64,000 nucleotides of DNA from Parabacteroides sp. (GTDB lineage Bacteria > Bacteroidota > Bacteroidia > Bacteroidales > Tannerellaceae). The stretch covers positions 124,001 to 188,000 of the forward strand of contig DXVO01000016.1 in NCBI GenBank assembly GCA_019417325.1, given 5' to 3'. The notes under the pieces were generated by a model, which was given only the letters and a program-made list of their open reading frames with translations, was not told the DNA's origin and searched no databases. A program made the position numbers and the translations under genes. This document shows positions 1 to 9,149 of this stretch, piece by piece. Each line of letters begins with the position of its first letter. Position 1 is the stretch's first letter.

Positions 1-276
1 ACATAAATAATAGGAAGAAAGCCATTGCCAAAACCGTAATTGCGGGCGACGCAGGATAGGTGTTGCATCTAGCAAGGCATATATTTCTTTTATTTCGTAG
101 AGAGTACCCGGCATCCGTTCATGTACGCTCATCACAATAGCCGTATAATAGCGTTTTTTACCAAAATGAACAATCACCCGGCACCCGGGTACTACGGACT
201 TTTCCACATCCTCCGGTATACTGTATGTATAACTGTTCTCTAAAGGGAGAGGGAGTATAACTTCTGCGTACTTCAT
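1..276 (-). CDS. priA: Primosomal protein N' (PriA helicase), N-terminal fragment
   Basis: The reverse strand from 276 encodes a protein beginning MKYAEVILPLPLENSYTYSI, followed by a GCRVIVHFGKKRYYTAIV stretch. This matches the 3' DNA-end-binding domain at the N terminus of PriA, the helicase that restarts collapsed replication forks. About 92 residues are visible; the rest, including the helicase and zinc-binding parts, lies beyond the left edge. The ATG at 276 is the only sensible start because the conserved N terminus begins directly there. It is divergent from the TPR gene at 552, with an array of short palindromic repeats between them. The gene is incomplete because of the window edge, not because it is broken. 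Confidence 0.9.
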   Translation of the reverse strand, partial: MKYAEVILPLPLENSYTYSIPEDVEKSVVPGCRVIVHFGKKRYYTAIVMSVHERMPGTLYEIKEIYALLDATPILRRPQLRFWQWLSSYYLC

Positions 277-292
277 TCAAATCCTATTTTCA

Positions 293-349
293 ATTCATAG
301 TTATGGTTTTCCAAAATCATAACTATGAATCGGGAAAAACATAACTATG
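293..349. repeat. Three 22-bp-phased semi-palindromes (operator-like array)
   Basis: CATAGTTATG at 296-305, CATAACTATG at 318-327 and CATAACTATG at 340-349 begin exactly 22 bp apart, which is two helical turns. Each is an 8/10 palindrome of the form CATA-NN-TATG. The first two also form a longer inverted repeat with 13-bp arms at 293-305 and 318-330. The array lies between priA and the TPR gene, so it could be a repressor or activator site for either. The function is inferred. Confidence 0.55.
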
Positions 350-489
350 GTTTCCTGATGCCAAAAGTAACAAAAAAAGACCGCACTTGTATAAAACGGA
401 TTCAAAAAGCCCTCTGTTGTACGCAAACCAGAATAAAGTCTGTTTTTCAAATTTCACACATAGCAAACCGAAAATCAGGCATTTTTATC

Positions 490-497
490 TATCTTTG
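490..497 (+). promoter_or_regulatory. Bacteroidetes -7 box for the TPR gene
   Basis: TATCTTTG fits the TAnnTTTG consensus of the primary Bacteroidetes sigma factor and lies 55 bp before the ATG at 552. No clear -33 TTTG is visible at the usual spacing, so only the -7 part is supported. Confidence 0.5.
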
Positions 498-551
498 CAA
501 CATATAATAGACTTATTGCGTTATATTTTTATAAAGAAAAGCAAAAGAGTG

Positions 552-3551
552 ATGAAGAGAATACTTATTCCACTATGTTTAGTGTTGGGAAGTCATGTGG
601 CAAGCGGGCAACGATCCCATCAGTTTGATGCACCGGACCGTCTGTTTGTAGAAGGCAAAGAACTATTCAGTTTAAAAAATTATTCCGGGTGTATCGACAA
701 GCTGGAAGCTTATAAAGAACACTCCACGAATACGGATCTTATCCAGGAAGCAGACTATATGCTGGTTTGCTCTGCATACGAACAGGGACGTGCGAACTCC
801 GGAGAGTTATTAAAAGATTATTTGGAAAACTATCCGTCATCACGGCATAGCGATGAAATTAATTTCCTGATCGGTTCCGTTCATTTCGGAGAGGGAGAGT
901 ATCAAAAAGCTATTTTCTGGCTCAGAGAAGCGGATATTGATATGCTAAGCCCTGAACAGCAGGAAACTTACTCGTTCCGTTTGGCGTACTCCTTACTTCA
1001 GACCGGCGACAAAGACAAAGCAAGAAGCTATTTCTCCCGTATTACCCAGGTTGGAAACAAATATAAAGAAGCATCTTCCTATTATGTCGCTTATATCGAT
1101 TATGCCACAGGAAAATACAATAATGCTCTGATTGAATTCAATCGTTTAAAAGAAAACCCGACCTACCGGGAACAATCACTCTATTATATCGCACAGATTT
1201 ATTTCATCCAGAGCAAATATGAAAAAGTGATAAGCGAAGGAGAAGAACTTCTATCCTCTTATCCGAATAGTAAAAATAACAGCGAAGTATACCGGATTTT
1301 AGGTAACTCATACTACCATTTGGGAGACCAGAACAAAGCAATCAGTATGCTAAGCAAATATGTATCTTCCACCGACAATCCGTTGCGAGGTGATTTATAC
1401 ATATTAGGTGTTTGCTACTATAATAAAGGGAACTATCAGGATGCTATAAAGGCTCTGGGACGGACAGTCAACGAAAATGACGCCTTGACCCAGAATGCCT
1501 ATCTTTATCTTGGGCAATCTTACCTGAAACTGGGAAATAAAAACAATGCACGTATGGCATTCGAAGCTGCGGCTACCGCATCTTACGATAAACAAATCAA
1601 GGAGGTTGCGTTGTACAACTATGCATTGTTGATACATGACACGGCGTTCACCGGTTTCGGAGAGTCTGTTACTATCTTTGAAGATTTCCTGAATGATTTC
1701 CCGAACTCACAATATGCCGACAAAGTAAACGACTATCTGGTAGAAGTGTATCTTACCACCAAGAATTACGATGCAGCATTAAAATCTATCAATAAGATCA
1801 AACATCCGAGTGTAAAAATACTGGAAGCCAAACAGGATATTTTATTCCAGTTAGGAACACAGGCTTTTACAAATATGAAACTGGATGAAGCTGTTAGTTT
1901 ATTCAGCCAGTCTATTTCTTTAGGCTCTTATAATATGGAAGCCCGCAACGAAGCTTATTTCTGGCGTGGAGAAGCTTATTACCGCTTGGGAGAATATACT
2001 AATGCCATATCGGACTTCCGTACTTACCTTAACAATACCCGTCAGCGTAACACCGATATGTATGCGCTTGCTCATTATAACCTCGGTTATTGTTACTTCA
2101 AGTTGAGACAATATAGTGAAGCATTGAACCGTTTCCGCCAATATGCCGATTTGGAAAGTAACCAGCAGGCAGCTTCTTTATCTGACGCTTATAACCGTAT
2201 CGGCGACTGCCTTTACCAGAACCGCCAGTTTGCCATGGCAGAAGAAAACTATTCAAAGGCAGCTCAGCTACAACCTTCAGCCGGAGATTATTCTGTTTAT
2301 CAGAAAGGCTTCCTGCTTGGCTTGCAGAAAGACTACCAGGGTAAAATCAATGCGATGGACCGTTTGATTCGCGAATATCCGGAATCTCAATACGTAGACG
2401 ATGCTTTGTATGAAAAAGGACGTACTTATGTACTGATTGAAAACAGCCAGTCTGCTGCACAGGCTTTCCAACAACTAATCAGCAAGTTCCCGCAGAGCAG
2501 CCTTGCCCGTAAAGCCGGTATCCAGTTAGGTTTGCTTTATTTCAACAGTGACCAACCGGAAAAAGCGGCTGATGCCTATAAACATGTTATCAGTAATTAT
2601 CCGGGAAGTGAAGAAGCAAAAGTTGCATTACAGGATTTAAAGTCTGTTTATCTTGAACTGAACGATATCAATTCGTTTGCCAACTATGCCAACTCTTTAG
2701 GCGGTAATGTTCATTTTGAAGTAAGCGAACAAGATTCTCTTACTTATCTGGCTGCTGAAAAACTATTTATGCGTGGTGATAATGAAGGAGCTCGCAAGAG
2801 CCTGAATAATTATTTACAAACGTTCCCGGAAGGGGCATTTAGTGCAAATGCGAATTTCTATCTGGCAAGTATTGCTTTCGCCAAAAAAGAATATAACGAA
2901 GCAAAACGCCTGTTTGACACTGTTGTAAAGAGCGGAGACATCAAATTCCGCGAAGAAGCGATCGCACGTAAAGCGGAAATCGAATATGTAACGAAAGATT
3001 ATCCGGCAGCATTGGAAAGTTTCAAACAATTGCAGGTAGTTGCCGAAAAACCGGAAAACAAGCAGGCTGCATCACTCGGAATTATGCGTTGTGCCGTACA
3101 GGCAGGCGAACCGAAAGAGGCATTGCTGGCAGCTACTGAATTATTGAAAGCAACCAAATTATCTCCCGAATTACAGGCTGAAGCACATTACGCCCGTGCA
3201 AAAGCGTATATCGAACTGAAACAGGAAAACAAAGCTTTGCCTGACTTGAAAGAATTGAGCAAAGATACACGTACGGTGCAAGGAGCAGAAGCAACTTACC
3301 TGCTGGCTCAACTCTATTTTAACAGTAATGATGACAAGAATGCAGAAAAAGTGCTTATGAGTTTCATTGAAAACGGAACCCCTCATCAATACTGGCTGGC
3401 ACGCGGATTTATCCTGTTAGCAGATATTTATATCCACCGCGGTGATGATTTCCAGGCACGTCAATATCTGACCAGTTTGCAAAACAACTATAAGGGTGAC
3501 GATGACATTGCAGGAATGATAAAGAACAGATTGGGTAAACTAAAGAATTAA
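552..3551 (+). CDS. Large periplasmic tetratricopeptide-repeat protein
   Basis: This 999-residue protein starts with a signal peptide (MKRILIPLCLVLGSHVASGQ) and is then built almost wholly from TPR-like helical pairs, for example YYIAQIYFIQSKYEKVISEG and YNRIGDCLYQNRQFAMAEEN. Such scaffolds hold partner proteins; here the likely site is the periplasm or the inner face of the outer membrane. I placed the start at 552 because the open frame extends upstream to 387 but the signal peptide begins at this ATG. Six bases after the stop begins an outer-membrane barrel gene, so the two are almost certainly co-transcribed and probably work together. No catalytic motif is visible, and the exact role is unknown. 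Confidence 0.85.
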   Translation: MKRILIPLCLVLGSHVASGQRSHQFDAPDRLFVEGKELFSLKNYSGCIDKLEAYKEHSTNTDLIQEADYMLVCSAYEQGRANSGELLKDYLENYPSSRHSDEINFLIGSVHFGEGEYQKAIFWLREADIDMLSPEQQETYSFRLAYSLLQTGDKDKARSYFSRITQVGNKYKEASSYYVAYIDYATGKYNNALIEFNRLKENPTYREQSLYYIAQIYFIQSKYEKVISEGEELLSSYPNSKNNSEVYRILGNSYYHLGDQNKAISMLSKYVSSTDNPLRGDLYILGVCYYNKGNYQDAIKALGRTVNENDALTQNAYLYLGQSYLKLGNKNNARMAFEAAATASYDKQIKEVALYNYALLIHDTAFTGFGESVTIFEDFLNDFPNSQYADKVNDYLVEVYLTTKNYDAALKSINKIKHPSVKILEAKQDILFQLGTQAFTNMKLDEAVSLFSQSISLGSYNMEARNEAYFWRGEAYYRLGEYTNAISDFRTYLNNTRQRNTDMYALAHYNLGYCYFKLRQYSEALNRFRQYADLESNQQAASLSDAYNRIGDCLYQNRQFAMAEENYSKAAQLQPSAGDYSVYQKGFLLGLQKDYQGKINAMDRLIREYPESQYVDDALYEKGRTYVLIENSQSAAQAFQQLISKFPQSSLARKAGIQLGLLYFNSDQPEKAADAYKHVISNYPGSEEAKVALQDLKSVYLELNDINSFANYANSLGGNVHFEVSEQDSLTYLAAEKLFMRGDNEGARKSLNNYLQTFPEGAFSANANFYLASIAFAKKEYNEAKRLFDTVVKSGDIKFREEAIARKAEIEYVTKDYPAALESFKQLQVVAEKPENKQAASLGIMRCAVQAGEPKEALLAATELLKATKLSPELQAEAHYARAKAYIELKQENKALPDLKELSKDTRTVQGAEATYLLAQLYFNSNDDKNAEKVLMSFIENGTPHQYWLARGFILLADIYIHRGDDFQARQYLTSLQNNYKGDDDIAGMIKNRLGKLKN

Positions 3552-3557
3552 AAAACG

Positions 3558-5309
3558 ATGAAGACAGTATCTAATATAAAAGCCTTGTGCGTAATAACCC
3601 TGCTGGGTTCCGTTGCAACCGTCAGTGCGCAGGAAGACAAGACAAAAGAAAAAGACTTGAACCGGGAAATGACGCTGGAACGGGAATACGACCCGACGGT
3701 ACAGGATGCCAACAAAGTCAACACACTTCCGGTGATAAAAATGCCGGTAGTCAAGAAAATGCCGATTTCCTATGCCACATTTACCGTGCCGGCAGACCCT
3801 GAAAAAGAAATCAGCCTGCTTCCTTCCGGCAATGTGATGACAGATATCCAGTACAACAAGCGTCGTGGTTATTTTAACTTTGGTCTGGGTACATATCTGA
3901 ATATCAACGGCGATTTCGGATACCACATTCTGAGTACAGAAAAAGACAATCTGAATATATGGCTTTCCCACCGTTCCACTAACGGCAAAGTAAAATACAT
4001 AGACTGGGACGAAAAAGTAAAAGCCAAACTGAATGATAATGTAGGAGGTATCAACTATAAACATGCATTCGATAAGTTAGTATTTAATGCCGGCTTCAAA
4101 TATGGCTATTCCGGCTTCAATTATTACGGGCTTCCGATGTATAACACCACTAACAGTTTCGACCCGGATTTTACAGACCGCAGCACAAACCAGGTAAACC
4201 AGACTGTGCAGGGTAAAGTAGGCATCGAATCAAAAGAAGGTGCTCCTTTCGGATATATGCTGGATTTGGGTTACACCTATTTTTCTCATAAATACGCATT
4301 ACAAAAAGATTTGAACGGACCTGCCGAAAATACATTTGATGTAAAATTTGATTTGAATGCGGCTTTCGGTGGCAATCAACTTATTGGGTTAGGCGGTAGT
4401 TTCGAATACTTCAACTATAACCTCCCTTTGAAAGGCAATACTCCGTACCTGTTCTTCGAAAATCATGCGGAAGGCACCCTTTCTCCTTATTATAAGGTAG
4501 AAGGCGACAACTGGAATGTAAAGCTAGGAGCGAATGTGATGTTCATTACCGGAGAAAACAAAAAGATAATGGCTTCTCCCAACATTGCAGCAGACATAGA
4601 GGTTGCCGACAAAACAGTATTGTATGCTATCGCAACCGGGAAATTATATTCCAACAGTATGTACGACATTTCCCAGGTAAACCGTTATATCAATCCTACT
4701 ATGGAACTACTTCCATCCCGTAACTTTCTGGATGCAACCATCGGTATAAAAAGCGGTATTGTTCCGGGATTCTGGTTTGATGTATTCGGAGGATATAAGA
4801 TTACAAAAAATGATGTGTTCTTCATTCCAGGCTACTATTACAGTAAAGACTATTTCGGAAACGTAAGCAATGCTTTTCAAGCGGACGCAGACCATTTATT
4901 TGCCGGCATCAACCTGAAATATAGCTATCAGGAACTATTCGATATTAATATAAAAGGTGTTTATAATCATTGGAAAGTGAAATCACCGGATGATTCCAAT
5001 ATTACTTATGCGGCCTATGGAAAGCCTAAAATGGAATTCACTGCCGGTGTAACGGTTCGTCCTATTCCTAAATTGTCTGCTTCTTTGGATTATTATCTGG
5101 CGACTGACCGCAAGACTATGGCTATCGGTATGGGAGAAAAGAAGATGAAAAACATCAACGAACTGAACCTGACCGGAACATATGCATTCAATGATACATT
5201 CGGAGTATACCTGAAACTAAATAATGTTTTATTCCAGAAATACGAAATGTATTATGGCTATCCGCTCCAGAGCTTCAGTGCAATGATCGGAGTAAACATC
5301 AATTTCTAA
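3558..5309 (+). CDS. Outer-membrane beta-barrel protein paired with the TPR protein
   Basis: A 583-residue protein with signal peptide MKTVSNIKALCVITLLGSVATVSAQ in shortened form (cleavage after VSAQ). It has a polar linker near residues 30-80 (EREYDPTVQDANKVNTL) and then many alternating amphipathic strands rich in Tyr, Phe and Asn. It ends in phenylalanine (GVNINF), as expected for a BAM-inserted barrel. Homologues are often labelled TonB-dependent receptors, but I see no plug domain or TonB box, so that label is doubtful. The gene follows the TPR gene by 6 bp and precedes the HAD gene by 17 bp. A function in envelope transport or assembly with the TPR partner is an inference from context. 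Confidence 0.75.
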   Translation: MKTVSNIKALCVITLLGSVATVSAQEDKTKEKDLNREMTLEREYDPTVQDANKVNTLPVIKMPVVKKMPISYATFTVPADPEKEISLLPSGNVMTDIQYNKRRGYFNFGLGTYLNINGDFGYHILSTEKDNLNIWLSHRSTNGKVKYIDWDEKVKAKLNDNVGGINYKHAFDKLVFNAGFKYGYSGFNYYGLPMYNTTNSFDPDFTDRSTNQVNQTVQGKVGIESKEGAPFGYMLDLGYTYFSHKYALQKDLNGPAENTFDVKFDLNAAFGGNQLIGLGGSFEYFNYNLPLKGNTPYLFFENHAEGTLSPYYKVEGDNWNVKLGANVMFITGENKKIMASPNIAADIEVADKTVLYAIATGKLYSNSMYDISQVNRYINPTMELLPSRNFLDATIGIKSGIVPGFWFDVFGGYKITKNDVFFIPGYYYSKDYFGNVSNAFQADADHLFAGINLKYSYQELFDINIKGVYNHWKVKSPDDSNITYAAYGKPKMEFTAGVTVRPIPKLSASLDYYLATDRKTMAIGMGEKKMKNINELNLTGTYAFNDTFGVYLKLNNVLFQKYEMYYGYPLQSFSAMIGVNINF

Positions 5310-5326
5310 CAGACAGAAAAAAATAA

Positions 5327-5980
5327 ATGCAAGATTATCGATATATTCTTTTAGACCTGGACGGTACGATTACAGACCCGGCTGAAGGTATTACAAAATC
5401 TGTAGAATATGCATTAAATCATTTTGGTATCGGGGTAGAAGACAGAAAAGTCCTCTACCCTTTTATCGGTCCTCCCCTCTACGATTCGTTTCGTGAATTC
5501 TATAATTTTACAGACGAACAGGCAAAGGAGGCAATTGTAAAATACCGGGAACGGTTTGCTGAAACCGGCATTTACGAGAATAAACTATATGATGGAATAA
5601 AAGATTTTCTGGAAGAAGCGAACCTGCAAGGAAAATCTCTTATGTTAGCCACATCCAAGCCTACAGTCTTTGCTAAACGTATCCTCGATTATTTCAATCT
5701 AAGCGAATATTTCTCATTTGTTGCAGGTAGCGGACTGGATGGCTCGTTTTATACCAAAGGGGATGTTATCCGCCATGTATTGGATACTAACAAACCGGGT
5801 AATCCTACTGCAATCGTTATGGTTGGCGACCGCAAACATGATATTATCGGAGCAAAAGAAAATAACATCGATTCAATCGGTGTCCTATATGGATACGGCG
5901 ACCGGGAAGAATTGGAGAAAGCCGGGGCGAACCACATTGTCAATGATATTGCCGGACTTAGGCATAAACTATTATCGTAG
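5327..5980 (+). CDS. HAD-superfamily phosphatase (phosphoglycolate phosphatase/5'-nucleotidase-like)
   Basis: A 217-residue cytosolic hydrolase of the HAD superfamily. Motif I is LDLDGTITD, with nucleophile Asp10 and acid/base Asp12. Motif II is in MLATSKP and motifs III/IV are in MVGDRKHDIIGA. A helical cap domain lies between residues about 17 and 85, as in phosphoglycolate phosphatase and pyrophosphatase PpaX relatives. Substrate cannot be set from sequence; phosphoglycolate, pyrophosphate or nucleotide monophosphates are all possible. It begins 17 bp after the barrel gene and may be the last gene of that operon, although a functional link is not evident. Confidence 0.85.
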   Translation: MQDYRYILLDLDGTITDPAEGITKSVEYALNHFGIGVEDRKVLYPFIGPPLYDSFREFYNFTDEQAKEAIVKYRERFAETGIYENKLYDGIKDFLEEANLQGKSLMLATSKPTVFAKRILDYFNLSEYFSFVAGSGLDGSFYTKGDVIRHVLDTNKPGNPTAIVMVGDRKHDIIGAKENNIDSIGVLYGYGDREELEKAGANHIVNDIAGLRHKLLS

Positions 5981-6055
5981 ATGCTTTTTAATGAAAGTGG
6001 TAAGACATGGGACTAATGCGGAACTCAGAGGCAATGATGGATCCGCATAAACGGC

Positions 6056-6946
6056 CTACTGTTTATTCGGTTCTGTTGTATCACACTCTTTCAAAACATG
6101 GTTCATCTTATCTATCAGGCATATTTCAGCAGAAGGAGCCGATTGTTTGAGTAATTCTGCATCCTTTACAGAAACCTGAATATCGGTCTTCCCCTGAACA
6201 ATCAGCACCGGAACCTTTAATGTTTTCACAATCTCCGACGGATTATATTTATAGCAAGAAATTAAAAAAGGCTGAACCGACGGACGAAACAAAGCCTGCA
6301 AACCTAATGGAACATTCGGTACTAACTTACCTCGTTTTAATGAATCGTTTATGGAAACGACCATATTCCGGATTACTTCCGGCTGAGACGAAACCTGCTC
6401 TTCCAATAATTCATACATAGGTCTTCCCGGACCTGCCAAAGAAATAAATGCTTTTACTTTCGGATTGTTCTGAGATGCCAACATTCCTATTAATGACCCT
6501 TCGCTATGTCCGGCAATCAGAATACCGGAAAATCTTTTATCCCGGGCCAGAAGGTCTATCCATCCTTTTACATCATTTACAAAATCTTCCAGACGTACGG
6601 AATACTCATCTTTTCCAGCTGACGCACTGGAAGCGATTCCGCGTTTATCAAAACGTAAAGAGGCTATATTCTGTTTCGCCAGATTATCTGCCAGATATTT
6701 CAGCGAGTTATTCTTCATCTGTCCTATCGCCGAATTTCCATCCATATCCGTTGGTCCGGAACCTGATATTAATAAAACGACCGGGATATTCTCTCCTTTT
6801 GCAGGCAGACTAAGCTTTCCGTTCAAAGTTCCATCCTTTGTATTCAACGCTATCGGTCGTTCATTCCCCGGAGCAAGCATTTGCCCGAAACAAGAAGTTC
6901 CAAACAAAGAAAATACACAAATAAGAAATAGCCGGAAATGTTTCAT
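6056..6946 (-). CDS. Exported alpha/beta hydrolase (serine esterase/peptidase-like)
   Basis: A 296-residue alpha/beta-hydrolase with an N-terminal export signal (MKHFRLFLICVFSLFG). The cysteine at residue 19 could make it a lipoprotein, but the lipobox is imperfect. The oxyanion region is SGSGPTDMDGN near residue 61, the nucleophile elbow is GHSEG with Ser148, and the acid and histidine lie in VQGKTDIQV and KMNHVLKE near the C terminus. The family hydrolyses esters or thioesters; the substrate here is unknown. It is convergent with the HAD gene and divergent from the C1 peptidase gene. A 266-bp spacer separates it from that peptidase gene. Confidence 0.82.
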   Translation of the reverse strand: MKHFRLFLICVFSLFGTSCFGQMLAPGNERPIALNTKDGTLNGKLSLPAKGENIPVVLLISGSGPTDMDGNSAIGQMKNNSLKYLADNLAKQNIASLRFDKRGIASSASAGKDEYSVRLEDFVNDVKGWIDLLARDKRFSGILIAGHSEGSLIGMLASQNNPKVKAFISLAGPGRPMYELLEEQVSSQPEVIRNMVVSINDSLKRGKLVPNVPLGLQALFRPSVQPFLISCYKYNPSEIVKTLKVPVLIVQGKTDIQVSVKDAELLKQSAPSAEICLIDKMNHVLKECDTTEPNKQ

Positions 6947-7172
6947 AAAACTCTTCTTTTAAAATTGGTTGACTCACGAAACAAATATATCGTTTTGTTT
7001 AACAAAACACAAAACAGAATTAATCTCATTTATCCGGAAAGGAACATTATTTATAACGCAAGACTCACAAAAACATTTTTAAATCCCGAATCTCGACCTT
7101 TTAAATTAATTTTTTAGCTTATATGGTTAATTTAGACAAAGATTTTATGGCTGCAATTTATTATTAAACTCT

Positions 7173-7180
7173 TATCTTTG
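7173..7180 (+). promoter_or_regulatory. -7 box for the C1 aminopeptidase gene
   Basis: TATCTTTG (TAnnTTTG consensus) lies 33 bp before the ATG at 7213. No convincing -33 element is present at the standard spacing. The remainder of the 6947-7212 spacer is AT-rich and shows no gene. Confidence 0.55.
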
Positions 7181-7212
7181 CCTCTATAGAATCCTAAAAA
7201 CACATTGGTCTT

Positions 7213-8613
7213 ATGAAACAAAACTTCTTATGGATGTCCGCACTCGCTTTGAGTATTACCTTCTCGGCGCAAGCGCAACAGGACAAGGGCGGTATTTCGC
7301 CACAAATGCTACAGCAAATCAAACAAGCTTACCAAGGGACGCCGGCTGATAAAGCCATTCACAATGCCATTAGTAATAATGACATAAACAGGCTGGCAGT
7401 TAATTCCGACAGTAGAAACAATTTCGACACGTATTTCTCAAACAAAGTAAACAGTAAAGGCATTACCAACCAGAAATCATCCGGTCGCTGCTGGCTGTTC
7501 ACCGGTTTGAATGTATTCCGCGCACAAGCGATTGAAAAATATAAAATGGGGGATTTCCAATTTTCCCAGAACTATTCATTCTTCTGGGACCAATTGGAGA
7601 AAGCCAATTTATTCCTGCAGGGCATCATCGATACCCGCGAAAAACCGACGGATGATAAAATGGTTGAATGGTTGTTTAAGAATCCATTAAGTGATGGCGG
7701 ACAGTTTACCGGAATTTCCGATATCCTGGGTAAATATGGTGTTGTACCTTCTGACGTAATGGTTGAGACAAACAGCAGTGAAAGTACAGGGCGCATGGCG
7801 AATCTGATTGGCCTCAAACTGAAAGAATTCGGTTTGCAATTGAGAGATGCCTCTGCGAAAGGGAGTAAAGTAGCTGATTTGGAAAAGCAGAAAACAGAAA
7901 TGTTGGGTACTGTTTACCGTATGTTGGTGCTGAATCTGGGCGAACCTCCCACGAAATTTACCTGGACACGTAAAGATGCACAGGGCAAACCGGTTGAAAC
8001 GAAAGAATATACTCCAAAATCATTCTTCGACGAATATATCGGACAAGACCTGACAAACAACTATGTGATGTTGATGAATGACCCGAGCCGTGAATTTTAT
8101 AAACTATATGAAATAGATTTCGACCGTCATCGTTATGATGGTAAAAACTGGACTTACGTAAATCTCCCGATTGAAGATATTAAAGAAATGGCTATTGCCT
8201 CCATCAAAGACAGCACAATGATGTATTTCTCTTGTGATGTAGGTAAATTCTTCGACCGTGGAAGAGGTTTGCTGGATGTCAATTACTACGATTACGGCTC
8301 ATTGATGGGAACAACTTTTGGCATGGACAAAAAACAGCGTATCCAGACATTCAGCAGCGGTTCATCACACGCTATGACCTTGATGGCTGTTGACCTCGAT
8401 GCTAACGGTACTCCTAAAAAATGGATGGTTGAAAATAGCTGGGGACCCGGAGCGAATGCCGGTCACCTGATTATGACCGACGAATGGTTCAACGAATACA
8501 TGTTCCGCCTTGTTGTCGATAAAAAATATATCACCTCCAAGGTTCAAGAAGTATTAAAACAGAAACCGACCCGCCTCCCGGCATGGGATCCTATGTTTGC
8601 TCTGGAAGAATAA
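7213..8613 (+). CDS. Secreted C1B-family aminopeptidase (PepC/bleomycin hydrolase-like)
   Basis: This 466-residue cysteine peptidase carries a signal peptide (MKQNFLWMSALALSITFSAQ). The papain-type catalytic residues are clear: the oxyanion Gln and nucleophile Cys93 in QKSSGRCWLF, His386 in SSHAMTLMAVD, and Asn408 in VENSWG. Length and the C-terminal tail match the C1B aminopeptidase C/bleomycin hydrolase family, whose members form hexameric barrels that trim peptide N termini. Most family members are cytosolic. The export signal, common in Bacteroidales copies, points to peptide breakdown in the periplasm. The gene appears to be transcribed alone from the promoter at 7173. Confidence 0.92.
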   Translation: MKQNFLWMSALALSITFSAQAQQDKGGISPQMLQQIKQAYQGTPADKAIHNAISNNDINRLAVNSDSRNNFDTYFSNKVNSKGITNQKSSGRCWLFTGLNVFRAQAIEKYKMGDFQFSQNYSFFWDQLEKANLFLQGIIDTREKPTDDKMVEWLFKNPLSDGGQFTGISDILGKYGVVPSDVMVETNSSESTGRMANLIGLKLKEFGLQLRDASAKGSKVADLEKQKTEMLGTVYRMLVLNLGEPPTKFTWTRKDAQGKPVETKEYTPKSFFDEYIGQDLTNNYVMLMNDPSREFYKLYEIDFDRHRYDGKNWTYVNLPIEDIKEMAIASIKDSTMMYFSCDVGKFFDRGRGLLDVNYYDYGSLMGTTFGMDKKQRIQTFSSGSSHAMTLMAVDLDANGTPKKWMVENSWGPGANAGHLIMTDEWFNEYMFRLVVDKKYITSKVQEVLKQKPTRLPAWDPMFALEE

Positions 8614-8777
8614 ATATGTTCGAGTCGCTAACTGAATATTCTCTGCAGAAAAATTATCATCCCATATAATATCAAAAACATATTATATATTACAGCAAGA
8701 AACAATACAAATATTTAATTTTTGGGTAACCTTATGAGATTAAGTGTATTTTTATTATCTAGTATATAAAAAACACC

Positions 8778-8785
8778 TATATTTG
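8778..8785 (+). promoter_or_regulatory. -7 box for the NVEALA locus
   Basis: TATATTTG matches TAnnTTTG and lies 27 bp upstream of the ATG at 8813. The surrounding intergenic stretch (8614-8812) is very AT-rich and contains no other gene that I can see. Confidence 0.5.
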
Positions 8786-8812
8786 TAATATGTTTAATTT
8801 AAATCAATATTT

Positions 8813-9073
8813 ATGAAAAAGAAATTTATATTATCAACATTACTGATAATGATTGTAACATTAGGATGGGGTTCTAATTCTGAAAAAACAGAACTATCGC
8901 CGTCTGATTTAGCATTAGAAAATATAACTGCTTTAACACAAAACATTACACCAAGATCCACTTGTCATTGGGCTACTCGTGATGCTTCAGAAAAAGAAGT
9001 TATTTGCATTGTTACAGGGGCAGGATATGAGTGTGCTTGTGGTGCTGTAAAGCCTGGGCATTCTACTGAGTAA
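8813..9073 (+). CDS. NVEALA-family small exported cysteine-containing peptide
   Basis: An 86-residue precursor: a hydrophobic signal (MKKKFILSTLLIMIVTLGWG), then SDLALENITALTQN, which is a variant of the DLALxNVEALA motif that defines the NVEALA family of Bacteroidales. The mature part is short and has four Cys residues (one in STCHW, one in VICIV, two in ECACG), suggesting disulfides or a processed peptide. The family has no established function. The two genes downstream encode beta-propeller lipoproteins, a neighbourhood typical of NVEALA genes, so the peptide is probably a ligand, substrate or partner of those lipoproteins. A strong hairpin follows the stop codon. Confidence 0.8.
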   Translation: MKKKFILSTLLIMIVTLGWGSNSEKTELSPSDLALENITALTQNITPRSTCHWATRDASEKEVICIVTGAGYECACGAVKPGHSTE

Positions 9074-9088
9074 AATTTTCTCATCTAT

Positions 9089-9132
9089 TATTCCACACAT
9101 TAATTTTACTACAATTATTAATGTGTGGAATA
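9089..9132 (+). terminator. Strong hairpin/attenuator between NVEALA gene and propeller genes
   Basis: Arms 9089-9104 (TATTCCACACATTAAT) and 9117-9132 pair perfectly over 16 bp with a 12-nt loop, followed by TTCTTT. It starts 15 bp after the NVEALA stop and ends 17 bp before the next ATG. It should cut or reduce transcription into the lipoprotein genes, giving more peptide than propeller, or protect the 3' end of a short peptide mRNA. Confidence 0.7.
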
Positions 9133-9149
9133 TTCTTTAAACAACAAAT

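Noticed and set aside
325..507. 60-residue open frame upstream of the TPR gene
   Set aside because: It overlaps the repeat array and the promoter of the TPR gene, is of biased low-complexity composition, and has no family features.
3396..3415. Sigma-54-like TGGCACG inside the TPR gene
   Set aside because: The -12 TTGC element is missing at the right spacing and the site lies inside a coding region in the wrong context.
3540..4064. 174-residue minus-strand open frame opposite the barrel gene
   Set aside because: It is rich in Phe, Val and Cys because it is the complement of a beta-barrel reading frame, and it overlaps the well-supported TPR/barrel operon.
3558..5309. TonB-dependent receptor label for the barrel protein
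   Set aside because: The protein lacks a plug domain and TonB box, and its 583 residues are short for that family.
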